Shown in pieces: positions 23,301-32,027 of a DNA stretch of 64,000 nucleotides. Each line of letters opens with the position of its first letter. The stretch's first letter is position 1. Where the stretch lies: assembly GCF_000722545.1 (NCBI RefSeq), contig NZ_JNVM01000023.1, forward strand, positions 56,091 through 120,090. The letters run 5' to 3'. Source of the DNA: Paenibacillus tyrphae. Its GTDB lineage: Bacteria; Bacillota; Bacilli; Paenibacillales; NBRC-103111. The position numbers and the translations under genes are program-made. The notes beneath the pieces are model-generated. The model was not told the origin of the DNA. It worked only from the letters and a program-made list of their open reading frames with translations, and did no database searches.

Positions 23301-23738
23301 TTATGTTTCCAGATAATGCATAACCACTTGCTGGATAACATCTTCGTCCGTGTCATTCCAATATTTGTGCGAAACGTTTCCAGTAAACCGTATGGCTTCT
23401 CCTGCAAGCAGAGTATACGTGTCATCCCTAATGCTGATTTTAAATTCCCCTGAAATAACCGTAATGTACTCTTGGACACCCTCATTGTGCGGCGTAGAAA
23501 CATAGCTGCCTTTAGGCTTCAATACAATCGTGAACATTTCAAGTTGAGTTTGCGGATTGAATGGAAACAATAAATAGACTAGACAATTGCCGTTATCCTC
23601 CGTTATATCGGGCGCATCCTTTCGCTTCACGATCGATATTGGAGACGATCTGTCTGCTGCATCAAAATAATATAATGAATCCCCGCTGGCTAGAGTGAAT
23701 TTTTTCTTTTCTTGTCGAATTTGTGGAGGTATTATTAT
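23301..23738 (-). pseudogene. 5'-truncated XRE-cupin regulator (cupin domain remains)
   Basis: The clear part is a cupin (about residues 37-105 of the piece: TPHNEGVQEYITVISGEF, LLAGEAIRFTGNVSHKYW). The frame stays open upstream of GTG 23630 to 23738 and reads like the linker of XRE-cupin proteins (SGDSLYYFDAADRSSPISI), then meets a stop at 23741-23739. No start codon with a ribosome binding site exists and the helix-turn-helix half is missing, so the gene looks cut. A functional 109-residue cupin from GTG 23630 cannot be excluded, but that codon has no Shine-Dalgarno sequence. Confidence 0.6.
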
Positions 23739-23776
23739 TCATGCTATCATGGGGGAAAATGGAAGGGAGATAGATT

Positions 23777-24418
23777 ATGAAAAAGTATCTCGGACTCCTC
23801 GCCTTGGTAATAATGATCATGAATGCAGGTTGTACGCAAGCAGAACCTCCAAAAGTAAATGCGGCCCCTGAGCAGAATACCGCGCCGGCTACAGCACCGC
23901 AAGATATACCAAAAGAAACAGCTAAACAGCAAGTAACCACGAATGCAGAGTTTGCTTTTACGAAAGCGGATCAGCACCCTGAAAAGATTCTGATCGATGT
24001 CATTAGCTCGGCAAAGGAGACACTGGATGTTGCGATCCACAGCATCACGCATCCGGATATTGTAGCAGCTATCCGGGACGCTAAGAAACGCGGCGTAGCA
24101 GTGCGTGTGATTACGGACAAGACCCAATCCGAAGGGAAGGCGCAGGGAGAGGCTTTGAAGATCCTTGGCAGTGCAGGGATTCCGATGAAGATCAACAGCC
24201 ACAGTGGCCTGATGCACTTGAAAGTGACGATCGCAGATAAGAAGGTCGTAACCACCGGCTCATATAACTACTCCAAGGCAGCAAGTACAACGAACGATGA
24301 GGTCCTGGTCGTGATCCGGGAAGAAGGAGCTGGAAAAACATTTACAGATGAATTCGAGAAGATGTGGAACGATACGAAAGGTTTTAAGCCGATCGAGAAA
24401 AAGACTGCAAAGAAATGA
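23777..24418 (+). CDS. Secreted lipoprotein with a single HKD motif (phospholipase D / Nuc-type endonuclease)
   Basis: 213 residues. The signal peptide ends at a lipobox (MNAGC, Cys19), followed by a Pro/Ala/Gln-rich linker (20-60) and one PLD-like domain with the HKD motif HLKVTIADKKVVTTGSYNYS. Members with one HKD motif act as dimers and are mostly nucleases (Salmonella Nuc) or phospholipases. Anchored outside the membrane it could degrade DNA for nutrients or uptake. GGGAGA precedes the ATG. A degraded partial copy is found near 26685. Confidence 0.88.
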   Translation: MKKYLGLLALVIMIMNAGCTQAEPPKVNAAPEQNTAPATAPQDIPKETAKQQVTTNAEFAFTKADQHPEKILIDVISSAKETLDVAIHSITHPDIVAAIRDAKKRGVAVRVITDKTQSEGKAQGEALKILGSAGIPMKINSHSGLMHLKVTIADKKVVTTGSYNYSKAASTTNDEVLVVIREEGAGKTFTDEFEKMWNDTKGFKPIEKKTAKK

Positions 24419-24447
24419 GCGACAATTTTTTTTGATTAAAATTTAAA

Positions 24448-24489
24448 GAGTCCCGGCTAGTCAATTGAACTGGCGAGGGACTCTTTCAC
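24448..24489 (+). terminator. Terminator of the HKD lipoprotein gene
   Basis: AAAGAGTCCC...GGGACTCTTT stem with an inner GGCTAGT/ACTGGC part. Related sequences recur at 25428 and 26618. Confidence 0.8.
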
Positions 24490-24838
24490 TTTGTTGCAAA
24501 GGCAATTGCGTCATAAATCGGTCGTACGTACTTTCGAAAATGTTTCTATGCCTTATGCCGTATGTATCGCCGTGCCGCGTCCGTTCCCCCTTTCTTTACC
24601 CGCTCGCAATGCTTCATTCCAAAATGCTAACCTCATTTGGTCTCCCTTTATAAAACCGATCTTTTCCTGTGTCGCAGTTGTCCGATCATTCCATTCCATC
24701 CGCCGCGCAAGGCTCCCGCGTGACCTGACACGGGAGCTGAACGTAAGGAAGGCACGGCAGCAGCAGCGAAGATGTCATGCCCGCCGGCAATTCATTATTG
24801 CATTGCTGCTGCTGCGAAGGAGGGAGCTGAGAGTAAAT
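24490..24838. other. Intergenic stretch without a recognised gene
   Basis: Holds an inverted repeat of GCAGCAGCAG (24758-24767) and CTGCTGCTGC (24806-24815). The open frames here lack ribosome binding sites and family resemblance. Confidence 0.5.
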
Positions 24839-25129
24839 TTAAAAGCATGTAAATGAGCTAATTTCTCTTAGACTAATTCCAAAGATCACCCAAAATCTAC
24901 CGGTCCACCTATAACCTGTAACTGAAACGCGCCCGACAAAGGTTGGAAAAAACCAAAAACGGTTCCCATTTGTAAGCCAAACAAAAGTGTTTCGAAACAA
25001 GCAACGGGAAATAGCTCGGGGGTCAACAGCAAAAGCAGAAATTTGGGGTTCAAAAGGTGGAGGAGGGAGTGTAGGTCCCTGTTGTGCAGTCGTTCCAGGC
25101 GGTGGTCCAAATGGAGGCATAAACGCCAT
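24839..25129 (-). CDS. Small proline-rich conserved protein (CLFRNTF...FWFFPTFVG family)
   Basis: 96 residues. A Pro/Gly-rich N-terminus (about 1-30, FGPPPGTT, PTLPPPPFEP) is followed by an aromatic-rich core, CLFRNTFVWLTNGNRFWFFP and TFVGRVSVTGYRW, ending in SFTCF with paired cysteines. I recall this pattern from uncharacterised proteins of spore-forming Bacilli, some annotated loosely as transporters; the function is unknown. AAAGGAGTG lies 7 nt before ATG 25129, which supports real translation. Confidence 0.7.
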   Translation of the reverse strand: MAFMPPFGPPPGTTAQQGPTLPPPPFEPQISAFAVDPRAISRCLFRNTFVWLTNGNRFWFFPTFVGRVSVTGYRWTGRFWVIFGISLREISSFTCF

Positions 25130-25579
25130 TCGATTTCACTCCTTTTCAAAAGTAGGCTAATGCAATATATGTAGGAGGGCATTCTTCGGGTTGGACCAAT
25201 GCCTATATTTATCGCGGTTTTAATTCCTCATAGATTCGTTCAAAACTTGAGTATAAACCAGACAAAGAAAGAAGCAGCGAATAACAGAGACATTGCTTAC
25301 ATTGTTTATTTGCTATTTTTTGGGGATGCGGAAGAACTGCTGTACTTTCATAAGATGACCTTTGATTAGACTAGGGGGGATTAAGATTCAACGACTAGTA
25401 GGAAATTTGCTTGAATATCTAATGACAAAAAGAGTCCCTGCTAACTGGCGTGGGAAAACTACTCCCCCATTTTTTTTCTTCTAGCACTCATAATTTACAT
25501 ATTATTCCATCATTTGTTTAGACAAGATATGACATTAAATATATGATTGTATCCGTATTAGACATATAAAGGAGAGATT
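25130..25579. other. AT-rich intergenic region
   Basis: No gene recognised. A broken relative of the 24448 terminator lies at about 25428-25480 (AAAGAGTCCC arm kept, 3' arm degenerate). The promoter of the 25580 gene should lie in 25500-25565. Confidence 0.5.
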
Positions 25580-26611
25580 ATGTTGAAAAAGATTATTTTC
25601 ACATTTTTTGTGGCAATTATGCTTTTAGTACCTTTTTCTTCTGCATTTGCTGCAGTAACAGTAGGGCAAGAACTCAAAACACCAGAAGCTGGATGGACAA
25701 GATATGATAATTCAGACAGCAAGATATTATTTCCTGGTGGTAAAGTATGGACAAACAGTAACCCTTTCAATGGATCTCACACGTATGCTGAATCTCCATT
25801 TGAAAACAAATATATTATGTTTAAATTTTATGGTACAAAGTTAAGAATTATTGATGTTTTGGCTGATAATCGAGCTCGTGATGGAATGACAATAACAATA
25901 GATGGTGTATCAGAAGTATATTCAACTTATTCTTCAACAACATTATGGCAGAGACTTGTATACGAAAAAACTGGACTTAATCTAGGAGAACATATTGTTA
26001 CGATTAAGCCCAATATTGATAAATATACGACGAGTAATTATTTTTCGATTGATGCTCTTGATATTGACGATACAGGGTATTTAATAGATGTGAAAAATCC
26101 AAAGAATTTAGTAGCAACAGGTGGAAACAAACAAGTCATACTTTTATGGAATTCCGAACTCAAAGAAGCTAGGTATAACATAAAACGTGCCACTACTGCT
26201 GGTGGTCCATATACAACAGTGGAAAAAAACGTATACGGGACGACTTTTACGGACAACGATGTACAAAACGGTAAAACCTATTATTATGTAGTATCATCTG
26301 TATTCAATGGGGTGGAAAGTTCAAATTCAAATGAAGCCTCAGCAACTCCACTAGAACCGCCTGTCAACGGCAGAGCTATTCTGACAGTTACTTTGGATAC
26401 CGGTCTTGAGAAAGAATTCGATCTCTCAATGGTAGAAGTAAATGCTTTCATCACCTGGTATGAAGGTAAAGCTGCTGGAACCGGTCCGGCCTCCTATGCA
26501 ATTGATAAGCACGACAACAATAAAGGACCATTTAAAAGCAGAAAAGATTATGTGATCTTCAATAAGATTCTCACATATGAAGTGAACGAGTACACACCTG
26601 ATACGAAATAA
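25580..26611 (+). CDS. Secreted multidomain protein: carbohydrate-binding-like domain, FnIII and C-terminal DLSM domain
   Basis: 343 residues. Signal peptide 1-24 (ends AFA). The first domain (about 30-165, GWTRYDNSDSKILF, KFYGTKLRIID, FSIDALDID) looks like a lectin or CBM-type jelly roll. A fibronectin III module (about 170-258, PKNLVATGGNKQVILLWNS) follows. The C-terminal domain (about 262-340, EKEFDLSMVEVNAFITWYEG and KHDNNKGPFKSRKDYV) recurs in secreted Paenibacillus proteins of unknown role. GC content and codon use are clearly lower than in the flanking core, which suggests recent acquisition. Substrate unknown. Confidence 0.75.
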   Translation: MLKKIIFTFFVAIMLLVPFSSAFAAVTVGQELKTPEAGWTRYDNSDSKILFPGGKVWTNSNPFNGSHTYAESPFENKYIMFKFYGTKLRIIDVLADNRARDGMTITIDGVSEVYSTYSSTTLWQRLVYEKTGLNLGEHIVTIKPNIDKYTTSNYFSIDALDIDDTGYLIDVKNPKNLVATGGNKQVILLWNSELKEARYNIKRATTAGGPYTTVEKNVYGTTFTDNDVQNGKTYYYVVSSVFNGVESSNSNEASATPLEPPVNGRAILTVTLDTGLEKEFDLSMVEVNAFITWYEGKAAGTGPASYAIDKHDNNKGPFKSRKDYVIFNKILTYEVNEYTPDTK

Positions 26612-26617
26612 TATAGT

Positions 26618-26655
26618 GAATCCCGCTGGCTTAGGCTGGCGGGGATTTTTTTCTT
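26618..26655 (+). terminator. Terminator of the secreted FnIII protein gene
   Basis: AATCCCGCTGGC with its near-complement GGCGGGGATT, then TTTTTTTC. Confidence 0.8.
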
Positions 26656-26684
26656 TCTTTTCTTACCGAATTTGTGGCGTTGTT

Positions 26685-26878
26685 AAGCAGGTTCAATCCG
26701 AAGGAAAAGCACAGGAGTCAGTGGTGCGGAACAATACTGGGTACGGGTCCTTAAAGGTAAAAACGAGGTAGTAAATGAGTACGTAACTAGTAATTCATCT
26801 GAATTTGAGGCTGAAGTAGGTGTAGAATATAAAATATGGGCCGGAGCAATTAAGGGTAAAATAATCCAATGTACTTAA
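26685..26878 (+). pseudogene. Gene remnants: HKD-lipoprotein fragment joined to the 3' end of another gene
   Basis: At 26688-26714 the frame reads QVQSEGKAQ, matching TQSEGKAQ of the HKD lipoprotein at 24117-24145, but nothing else of that gene follows. In another frame 26714-26878 encodes a clean C-terminus (EQYWVRVLKGKNEVVNEYV, VEYKIWAGAIKGK) ending at TAA. Neither piece has a start. This looks like the product of illegitimate recombination. Confidence 0.55.
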
Positions 26879-27297
26879 GAGCTCCTTTTTAATTTTCATT
26901 ACCCCCACCAGCTTTGGCCGGTAGGGGAGTTTTTTATTATTCATATTCGTTCAAGGCATCATCCAGTCTCTGTCTGCCGCGATGGCTTCGGGGCAAGCTC
27001 ATGAGCGCTGTGCCAAGATAGGGGGGCCACTACAAATGAGCAAAAACCTATCAGGAAATGGCCGTTAAAACAAACTTTTTTGATGCTTTAGAAGCAGCTG
27101 ATTGGCACGAAATAATTATAAGCAGTAGCAATCCGATATAGTACATATGCTTATGTTGCAATCTTCAATTTAAAATACAAGGGGACTCGTAATTTGAATA
27201 CGCATATTATTAAGAAGATGAAATCAATTTTCAATTATAAGTTTACATAACAACTTGGAACAGACTTTGGCCTGTTCCAACAAGATTTCTTTGTAGA
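26879..27297. other. AT-rich intergenic region with a terminator-like hairpin
   Basis: CCCCACC...GGTAGGGG at about 26904-26932 followed by TTTTTT is a rightward terminator, probably for the lost gene. At 27252-27280 GGAACAG/CTGTTCC forms a hairpin that may end the leftward 27298-27639 gene. No intact gene seen. Confidence 0.5.
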
Positions 27298-27639
27298 TTA
27301 AACGACTTGAATTCTGAATATGGCTCTTACATCACCCGAGACATCACGAGAATAGATTAGTGTAGAACCCGTCGATACAGCTTTAGCATGACCATCCCTT
27401 GAGACAAATACAGCACCATCCCCACCCATAACGGCAAAACTAACGCCACCGTTAGAGTAACGATAGAGATCTTCTTCCCATCCAACACTTACTTGCCAAT
27501 TGTATGACCAGTAAGCCTGACTAGAAATTTGTTTTGTTTTGGGGGCTGTTTCGAAGTTGCTTTCAGAAGCATATGCCCCACCTGCCATCATAGTTAAAGA
27601 AAGGGTCGCAATTAGAGAAGTAAAGACTAGTTTTTTCAC
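27298..27639 (-). CDS. Small secreted protein of unknown function
   Basis: 113 residues from a GTG start with AGGAG 8 nt upstream. Signal peptide 1-24 (MMAGGAYA). The mature part (about 89 residues) has no cysteines and appears all-beta (YWSYNWQVSVGWEEDLYRYS, GGDGAVFVSRDGHAK, GDVRAIFRI). No family recognised. AT-rich like its surroundings. Confidence 0.65.
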   Translation of the reverse strand: MKKLVFTSLIATLSLTMMAGGAYASESNFETAPKTKQISSQAYWSYNWQVSVGWEEDLYRYSNGGVSFAVMGGDGAVFVSRDGHAKAVSTGSTLIYSRDVSGDVRAIFRIQVV

Positions 27640-28398
27640 ACTTCCAACTCCTAACTAAAAAAATTTGAATTACGAGAATAATATACCTTATAAGGTAAAA
27701 TTAAACAATAATAACCATAAAGGCGAAGGAAGGGATTTAGTCAAAGCTTTCTCGGCGCGAAAATGGGAAGGGATAATCGGAAAAGTGAAAGGGAGCAGCT
27801 GGGCCGGCGGAAATCCTCGGAATGGGTGAAGATCATTTGCTGGGAATATTAAGAGGTTGATATTGTCAGCTACAGAAAATCAGAACCTGGATGGCTTGCT
27901 CATGTTTTAGAAGACGGACGACTGCGACCAGCAGGGATCATTCAGCTAGGAATTGCTCCTACCGCAGGGACGTCACAAAACAACTGCTATTAACAACAAT
28001 TTGCATCGTCCCGATATTTCGTCATCAGCACAATGGCGACAACAGAGTTCCGATCCCGGCGGCCGTCATCAATTGGTCAGTAACTTCGATTATTAACATA
28101 AAGATAGTGACTGTATATTGTACAAATCTTTATCAATCCAGGGATTCAAAATAAAATCGGGGCCCGTCTCGCGACGAGCCCCTTTCATGGGAGAGGAGAA
28201 ACCGGACGAAGAGCTTATGGGGAACGTAAGTCTTCTCCGCGGTTGTCTACGACATTTTCGGATGTCGATGATATAAGGATGATCCTTTTTGAAGAAAGAT
28301 ATACATCCGCTGGCAAAATTTTTTTGGATTTTTTGTGCAAAAGATTCCGTTTATGATACGATATCAATATTAAGTTGGCGGAAAGAAGGCTATACAGC
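27640..28398. other. Intergenic boundary between accessory and core regions
   Basis: No convincing gene. A hairpin GGGGC...GCCCC followed by TTTC at 28158-28182 may be a terminator. Near 28334-28365 a TTGTGC/TACGAT pair could be the rsmD promoter. A frame of about 42 codons at 27852-27990 has no start codon. Confidence 0.5.
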
Positions 28399-28968
28399 AT
28401 GAGAGTCATATCGGGAAGTGCCAAAGGGCGGCCGCTGAAGGCGGTACCGGGCATGGGGACCCGGCCCACGACAGATAAAGTGAAAGAAGCGGTATTCAGC
28501 ATGATCGGCCCTTATTTCGAAGGCGGACAAGTGCTGGATTTGTTTGCGGGCACGGGGGGGCTGAGTATCGAAGCGTTGAGCCGGGGGATGGACCGCGCCG
28601 TGCTCACGGACGTGGACAAAAAAGCCATCGACACGATTCGCCACAATCTTCAGGCGACCGGGTTGACGGAGCGGGCCGAAGTATACCGAAATGATGCGAT
28701 GCGCGCTCTCAAAGCGCTTTCCAAGCGGGAAGCGCGTTTTGATCTGGTGTTTTTGGACCCGCCGTACAAGCTGAAAGTGATTGGAGAGCTGCTGGAGGAG
28801 CTGCAGCAAGGCGGAATGCTAGCCGACGGAGCGCGGATCGTGGTCGAGCATGACGCGGAGGACCACCATGAGGGGGACTTCGGAGAGCTCGAATGGCTGC
28901 GGCGGGCCGAGTATGGGGATACTGCCATTACGATTTACCGTACCCGCTCTGAGGGTAAAGAGACTTAA
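28399..28968 (+). CDS. rsmD: 16S rRNA (guanine(966)-N(2))-methyltransferase
   Basis: 189 residues. Rossmann methyltransferase with the SAM-binding motif LDLFAGTGGLSIEAL and the catalytic loop FLDPPY. It methylates G966 of 16S rRNA in the 30S subunit. ATG 28399 starts the conserved MRVISGSAKGRPL; an upstream in-frame start at 28375 lacks family support. First gene of the core block; coaD follows after 30 bp, as in Bacillus. Confidence 0.96.
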   Translation: MRVISGSAKGRPLKAVPGMGTRPTTDKVKEAVFSMIGPYFEGGQVLDLFAGTGGLSIEALSRGMDRAVLTDVDKKAIDTIRHNLQATGLTERAEVYRNDAMRALKALSKREARFDLVFLDPPYKLKVIGELLEELQQGGMLADGARIVVEHDAEDHHEGDFGELEWLRRAEYGDTAITIYRTRSEGKET

Positions 28969-28998
28969 ACTCGACAATAGAGGGAGCTGACTGTACCA

Positions 28999-29523
28999 AT
29001 GAATCCAATTATCGAGATTGGCGATCAACCCGGGCTGCGGGTAGCCGTGTATCCTGGCAGCTTTGACCCCGTGACGAACGGGCATCTGGATATTATTCAT
29101 CGTGCGGCTAAGGTGTTCGATAAGCTGATCGTCGCCGTGCTCAACAATACGAGCAAAAATCCGCTGTTCTCAGTGGAGGAGCGGACGGAGCTGCTGTGGC
29201 AGGCGACCAGAGACTTGCCGAACGTCGAGATCGACAGCTTCCGGGATTTGCTCATTAATTATATGAAGCAAAAAAACGCGCACCTCATCGTCAGAGGACT
29301 GCGCGCGGTTTCCGATTTCGAATACGAGCTGCAGCTGGCCTCCACCAACCGCAAGCTGTGCGAAGACATCGAGACGTTCTTTATGACGTCGACGCCGAAA
29401 TACTCGTATTTAAGCTCCAGCATTGTGAAAGAAATCGCCCGTTTCCATGGACCCGTGGTCGATCTGGTTCCTCCGGAAGTGGAGCGGGCGCTGCGCGGCA
29501 AATACGGCAGTGGAAGCTTGTAG
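28999..29523 (+). CDS. coaD: Phosphopantetheine adenylyltransferase
   Basis: 174 residues. Nucleotidyltransferase motif YPGSFDPVTNGHLDI and the second motif YSYLSSSIVKEIA. It transfers AMP from ATP to 4'-phosphopantetheine, the penultimate step of CoA synthesis. About ten residues longer at the N-terminus than the family norm, but ATG 28999 has AGGGAGCTG upstream. Co-directional with rsmD. Confidence 0.97.
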   Translation: MNPIIEIGDQPGLRVAVYPGSFDPVTNGHLDIIHRAAKVFDKLIVAVLNNTSKNPLFSVEERTELLWQATRDLPNVEIDSFRDLLINYMKQKNAHLIVRGLRAVSDFEYELQLASTNRKLCEDIETFFMTSTPKYSYLSSSIVKEIARFHGPVVDLVPPEVERALRGKYGSGSL

Positions 29524-29537
29524 CACGGAAGCAAGGC

Positions 29538-30806
29538 TTACCGCTGATGGCGGCGGCGATGGAAGAGAAAAGCGGCGAATACCGAGAGCACGAGCAGGAC
29601 AAGCAGCATCGTGCCGAACTGCAGCATCATCGGGCTGATCAAGGGCCACAGACTATCGCGTTCGAAGGACCAGCCGCTGCGGACCGCGGCATAGTGCGCA
29701 AGTACAGGCTGCTCTCCGCCCAGCGAATCGGTGAGCGGCTTCCAAGCTAAGCATGTAAGCGCAAAAGCAATCGTACCATGCTCCAGCCGGGAGCGCAGAA
29801 AGCGAAGGTAGCGCAAGTCGGAAACCGCAGTCAAACTTTTGACTTGGGCGTGCGTGGACAAGCCTCCCCACGAGAGCAGCAGACTGAGCAGCGCATACGG
29901 CAAGGTCGATGAAGCGGCTTCTGTATATTGCGATAAGGCGTACGCCCCGAGATGCGGCTCGAAGAAACCGGCCAGCAGTGCTTGGGCGAGCGTCAGAGCG
30001 TTGTCGCGGTTCAGGCCAAGTGCGGAGGCGAGGGAGGCGGCAGCGGAGACAAGCCCCGAAAGCGAAACGGCGTGAAGCAGCACGGAGAACATCATCATGC
30101 ACCCGCCGATCAGAAAAAGCTGCTGAACGCTTGACGTCACCGAATCTCCCAGCAGCTTCCCAAACGTCCGGCCGTCGCGCGTCCGGGCGTCTTGAAATGC
30201 TTCGAAGCTCCGGCTGAGCCACCCTGAGCTTCCCATGTCCCGTGCTTTCGTTTTCGGCAGTGAATGAGGTACAGGGGCGTTGCGAAAACGGTGGAGCAGG
30301 GCCAGGAGCAGCGTGGAGGCATAATGGATAACCGCAAGCGCAAGTCCGGCGGTCGCGCTTTGCAGGAAGCCGACGCCGACCACGCTTACGAGAAAGACCG
30401 GGTTCAGCAGGTGAGAGATCGAGAGCAGACGTTCTCCTTCGTCGCGGGTCAGCGTACCGTCCTTACGAAGCTGGCCCACAGCTGCGGCACCGGCCGGCAT
30501 GCCCGCCGTGAAGCCGAGCGCCACAATCCAGCCGGCGACTCCCGGGAGCCTGAATATCAGGCGCAGCAGCGGCTCGAGCAGCACGCCAAGTCCGTGCAGC
30601 ACGCCCATCCCGCGCAGCAGCTCAGTGATGATCAGAAAGGGCAGCAGGGCCGGGAAGACCAGCTTCCACCAGAGCTGCAGCCCCTGGAGCGACGAGCGAA
30701 ACGCTTCGTCGGGAAATGCGATGATGCTGACGACGAGAGCAAGCGCCGCGGCGCCGAGCAGCAGCGTCGTAAAGCGCGGGGAGAAGAGAACCTGTAACCG
30801 TTGCAT
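29538..30806 (-). CDS. ylbJ: Sporulation integral membrane protein YlbJ
   Basis: 422 residues with about eight to ten transmembrane segments and Gate/nucleoside-recognition features (LVFPALLPFLIITELLRGMG, ALGFTAGMPAGAAAVGQL). YlbJ is needed for spore cortex formation in B. subtilis. ATG 30806 is chosen because GGAGTG lies 9 nt upstream; the frame extends to 30860 without a better site. It points against its neighbours, as in Bacillus. Confidence 0.92.
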   Translation of the reverse strand: MQRLQVLFSPRFTTLLLGAAALALVVSIIAFPDEAFRSSLQGLQLWWKLVFPALLPFLIITELLRGMGVLHGLGVLLEPLLRLIFRLPGVAGWIVALGFTAGMPAGAAAVGQLRKDGTLTRDEGERLLSISHLLNPVFLVSVVGVGFLQSATAGLALAVIHYASTLLLALLHRFRNAPVPHSLPKTKARDMGSSGWLSRSFEAFQDARTRDGRTFGKLLGDSVTSSVQQLFLIGGCMMMFSVLLHAVSLSGLVSAAASLASALGLNRDNALTLAQALLAGFFEPHLGAYALSQYTEAASSTLPYALLSLLLSWGGLSTHAQVKSLTAVSDLRYLRFLRSRLEHGTIAFALTCLAWKPLTDSLGGEQPVLAHYAAVRSGWSFERDSLWPLISPMMLQFGTMLLVLLVLSVFAAFLFHRRRHQR

Positions 30807-30950
30807 CCGAATCATCACTCCAGCTTGGGTTAGTGGTACATGTTTACGCTTTGTCCGCATGGAATAGACCTGACGGGCGTACGCTACCTATAGAGATACA
30901 ACATTTGTGAACGGCTGGGGGGAAAGCTGCCAATGGGAGAGGCACGACAC

Positions 30951-32024
30951 ATGAAGCGCGCGTCACGCGTCGTTTTTTCCGTTTTTATAGCGATAGCGCT
31001 ATTGTACGTTGTTTATTTTATGCCTTTGCCGCTCTATATTTTTAAGCCGGGGACGGCCGAGAACATTCATCCGATGGTTCACGTCAAGCAGGCTGCAGTG
31101 GAAAAAGGCAAGTTCATGCTGACTACGGTGCAGGTGGCCGATGCAACCGTATTCGGTTATTTGCTGTCCTACGTCCGACCCTACGAAGAGCTGCGCCTAA
31201 AGCGGGATCTGCTCCGCAACAACGAGACCGAGGCGGAATATTCGCAGCGTCAGGAAGTGGTTATGCTCACCTCGCAGGCGGACGCGATTCAGGCGGTGTA
31301 TAACCGGCTGAAAATTCCTTATCATATCAGCAAGGACGGCGTCGTCATCCAGCAGGTGTATCCGGATGTTCCGGCGCATGAGGTGCTTCAGGCCGGCGAT
31401 ACCATCGTGAAAATCGGCGACAAACCGATCCAAACGATGGATGAGGTGCGAGGCGGTGTCACAGGCAAAAAAGCGGGGGACAGCGTCTCGATCAGCTACA
31501 AGCGCAAAGGCGTGATCCGGACGAAAGATATCGCTTTGGCCGCGTTGCCCACCGATCCAAGCGCACAACCGGCAGAAGCTTCACGGGTCGGGCTTGGAGT
31601 CGTATTATCGGAATTGCACAGTGTGAAGGCCGACTCGGAAGAGCAGCAGGTAACCATTAAGGCGGGAGACATTGGCGGGCCGTCGGCGGGACTGATGTTT
31701 TCGCTGGAAATTTATAACCAGCTGACGCCAGGCGATATTACGAAAGGCTACAAAGTGGCGGGCACCGGAGAGATCGATCCTGAAGGGCATGTCGGCGTTA
31801 TCGGGGGCATTCAGCATAAAATCGTAGCGGCCGACCGAGCGGGCGCCGAAATCTTTTTCAGTCCCGCAGACTATAAAGCCCCGAACGGGCAGACGATCCC
31901 CAATTATTCGGATGCGAAGAAGCGTGCTGACGAGCTGGGGACCAAGATGACCGTCGTTCCGGTGGCCACGATGGCCGAGGCTTTGGACTATTTGGCGAAG
32001 CTGCCGGTGAAAACGGGAAGTTAG
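30951..32024 (+). CDS. Membrane-anchored PDZ/Lon-type serine protease (SepM/YlbL family)
   Basis: 357 residues. One N-terminal transmembrane helix (about 6-26), a PDZ domain (about 125-200, YPDVPAHEVLQAGDTIVKIG) and a Lon S16 catalytic domain with the nucleophile Ser in DIGGPSAGLMF and the Lys in GGIQHKIVAA. SepM-type proteases trim extracellular peptides such as competence pheromones; in Bacillus YlbL is linked to recovery from SOS cell-division arrest. ATG 30933 is an alternative start. The end lies 3 bp from the convergent tmcAL. Confidence 0.93.
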   Translation: MKRASRVVFSVFIAIALLYVVYFMPLPLYIFKPGTAENIHPMVHVKQAAVEKGKFMLTTVQVADATVFGYLLSYVRPYEELRLKRDLLRNNETEAEYSQRQEVVMLTSQADAIQAVYNRLKIPYHISKDGVVIQQVYPDVPAHEVLQAGDTIVKIGDKPIQTMDEVRGGVTGKKAGDSVSISYKRKGVIRTKDIALAALPTDPSAQPAEASRVGLGVVLSELHSVKADSEEQQVTIKAGDIGGPSAGLMFSLEIYNQLTPGDITKGYKVAGTGEIDPEGHVGVIGGIQHKIVAADRAGAEIFFSPADYKAPNGQTIPNYSDAKKRADELGTKMTVVPVATMAEALDYLAKLPVKTGS

Positions 32025-32027
32025 GGA

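Noticed and set aside
24757..24820. CAG/CTG inverted repeat as a possible mobile-element end
   Set aside because: No transposase, target duplication or second copy in the window.
27852..27990. A frame of about 42 codons (SEPGWLAHVLEDGRLRP...)
   Set aside because: Looks protein-like, but has no start codon after the upstream stop and no recognised family; at most a remnant.
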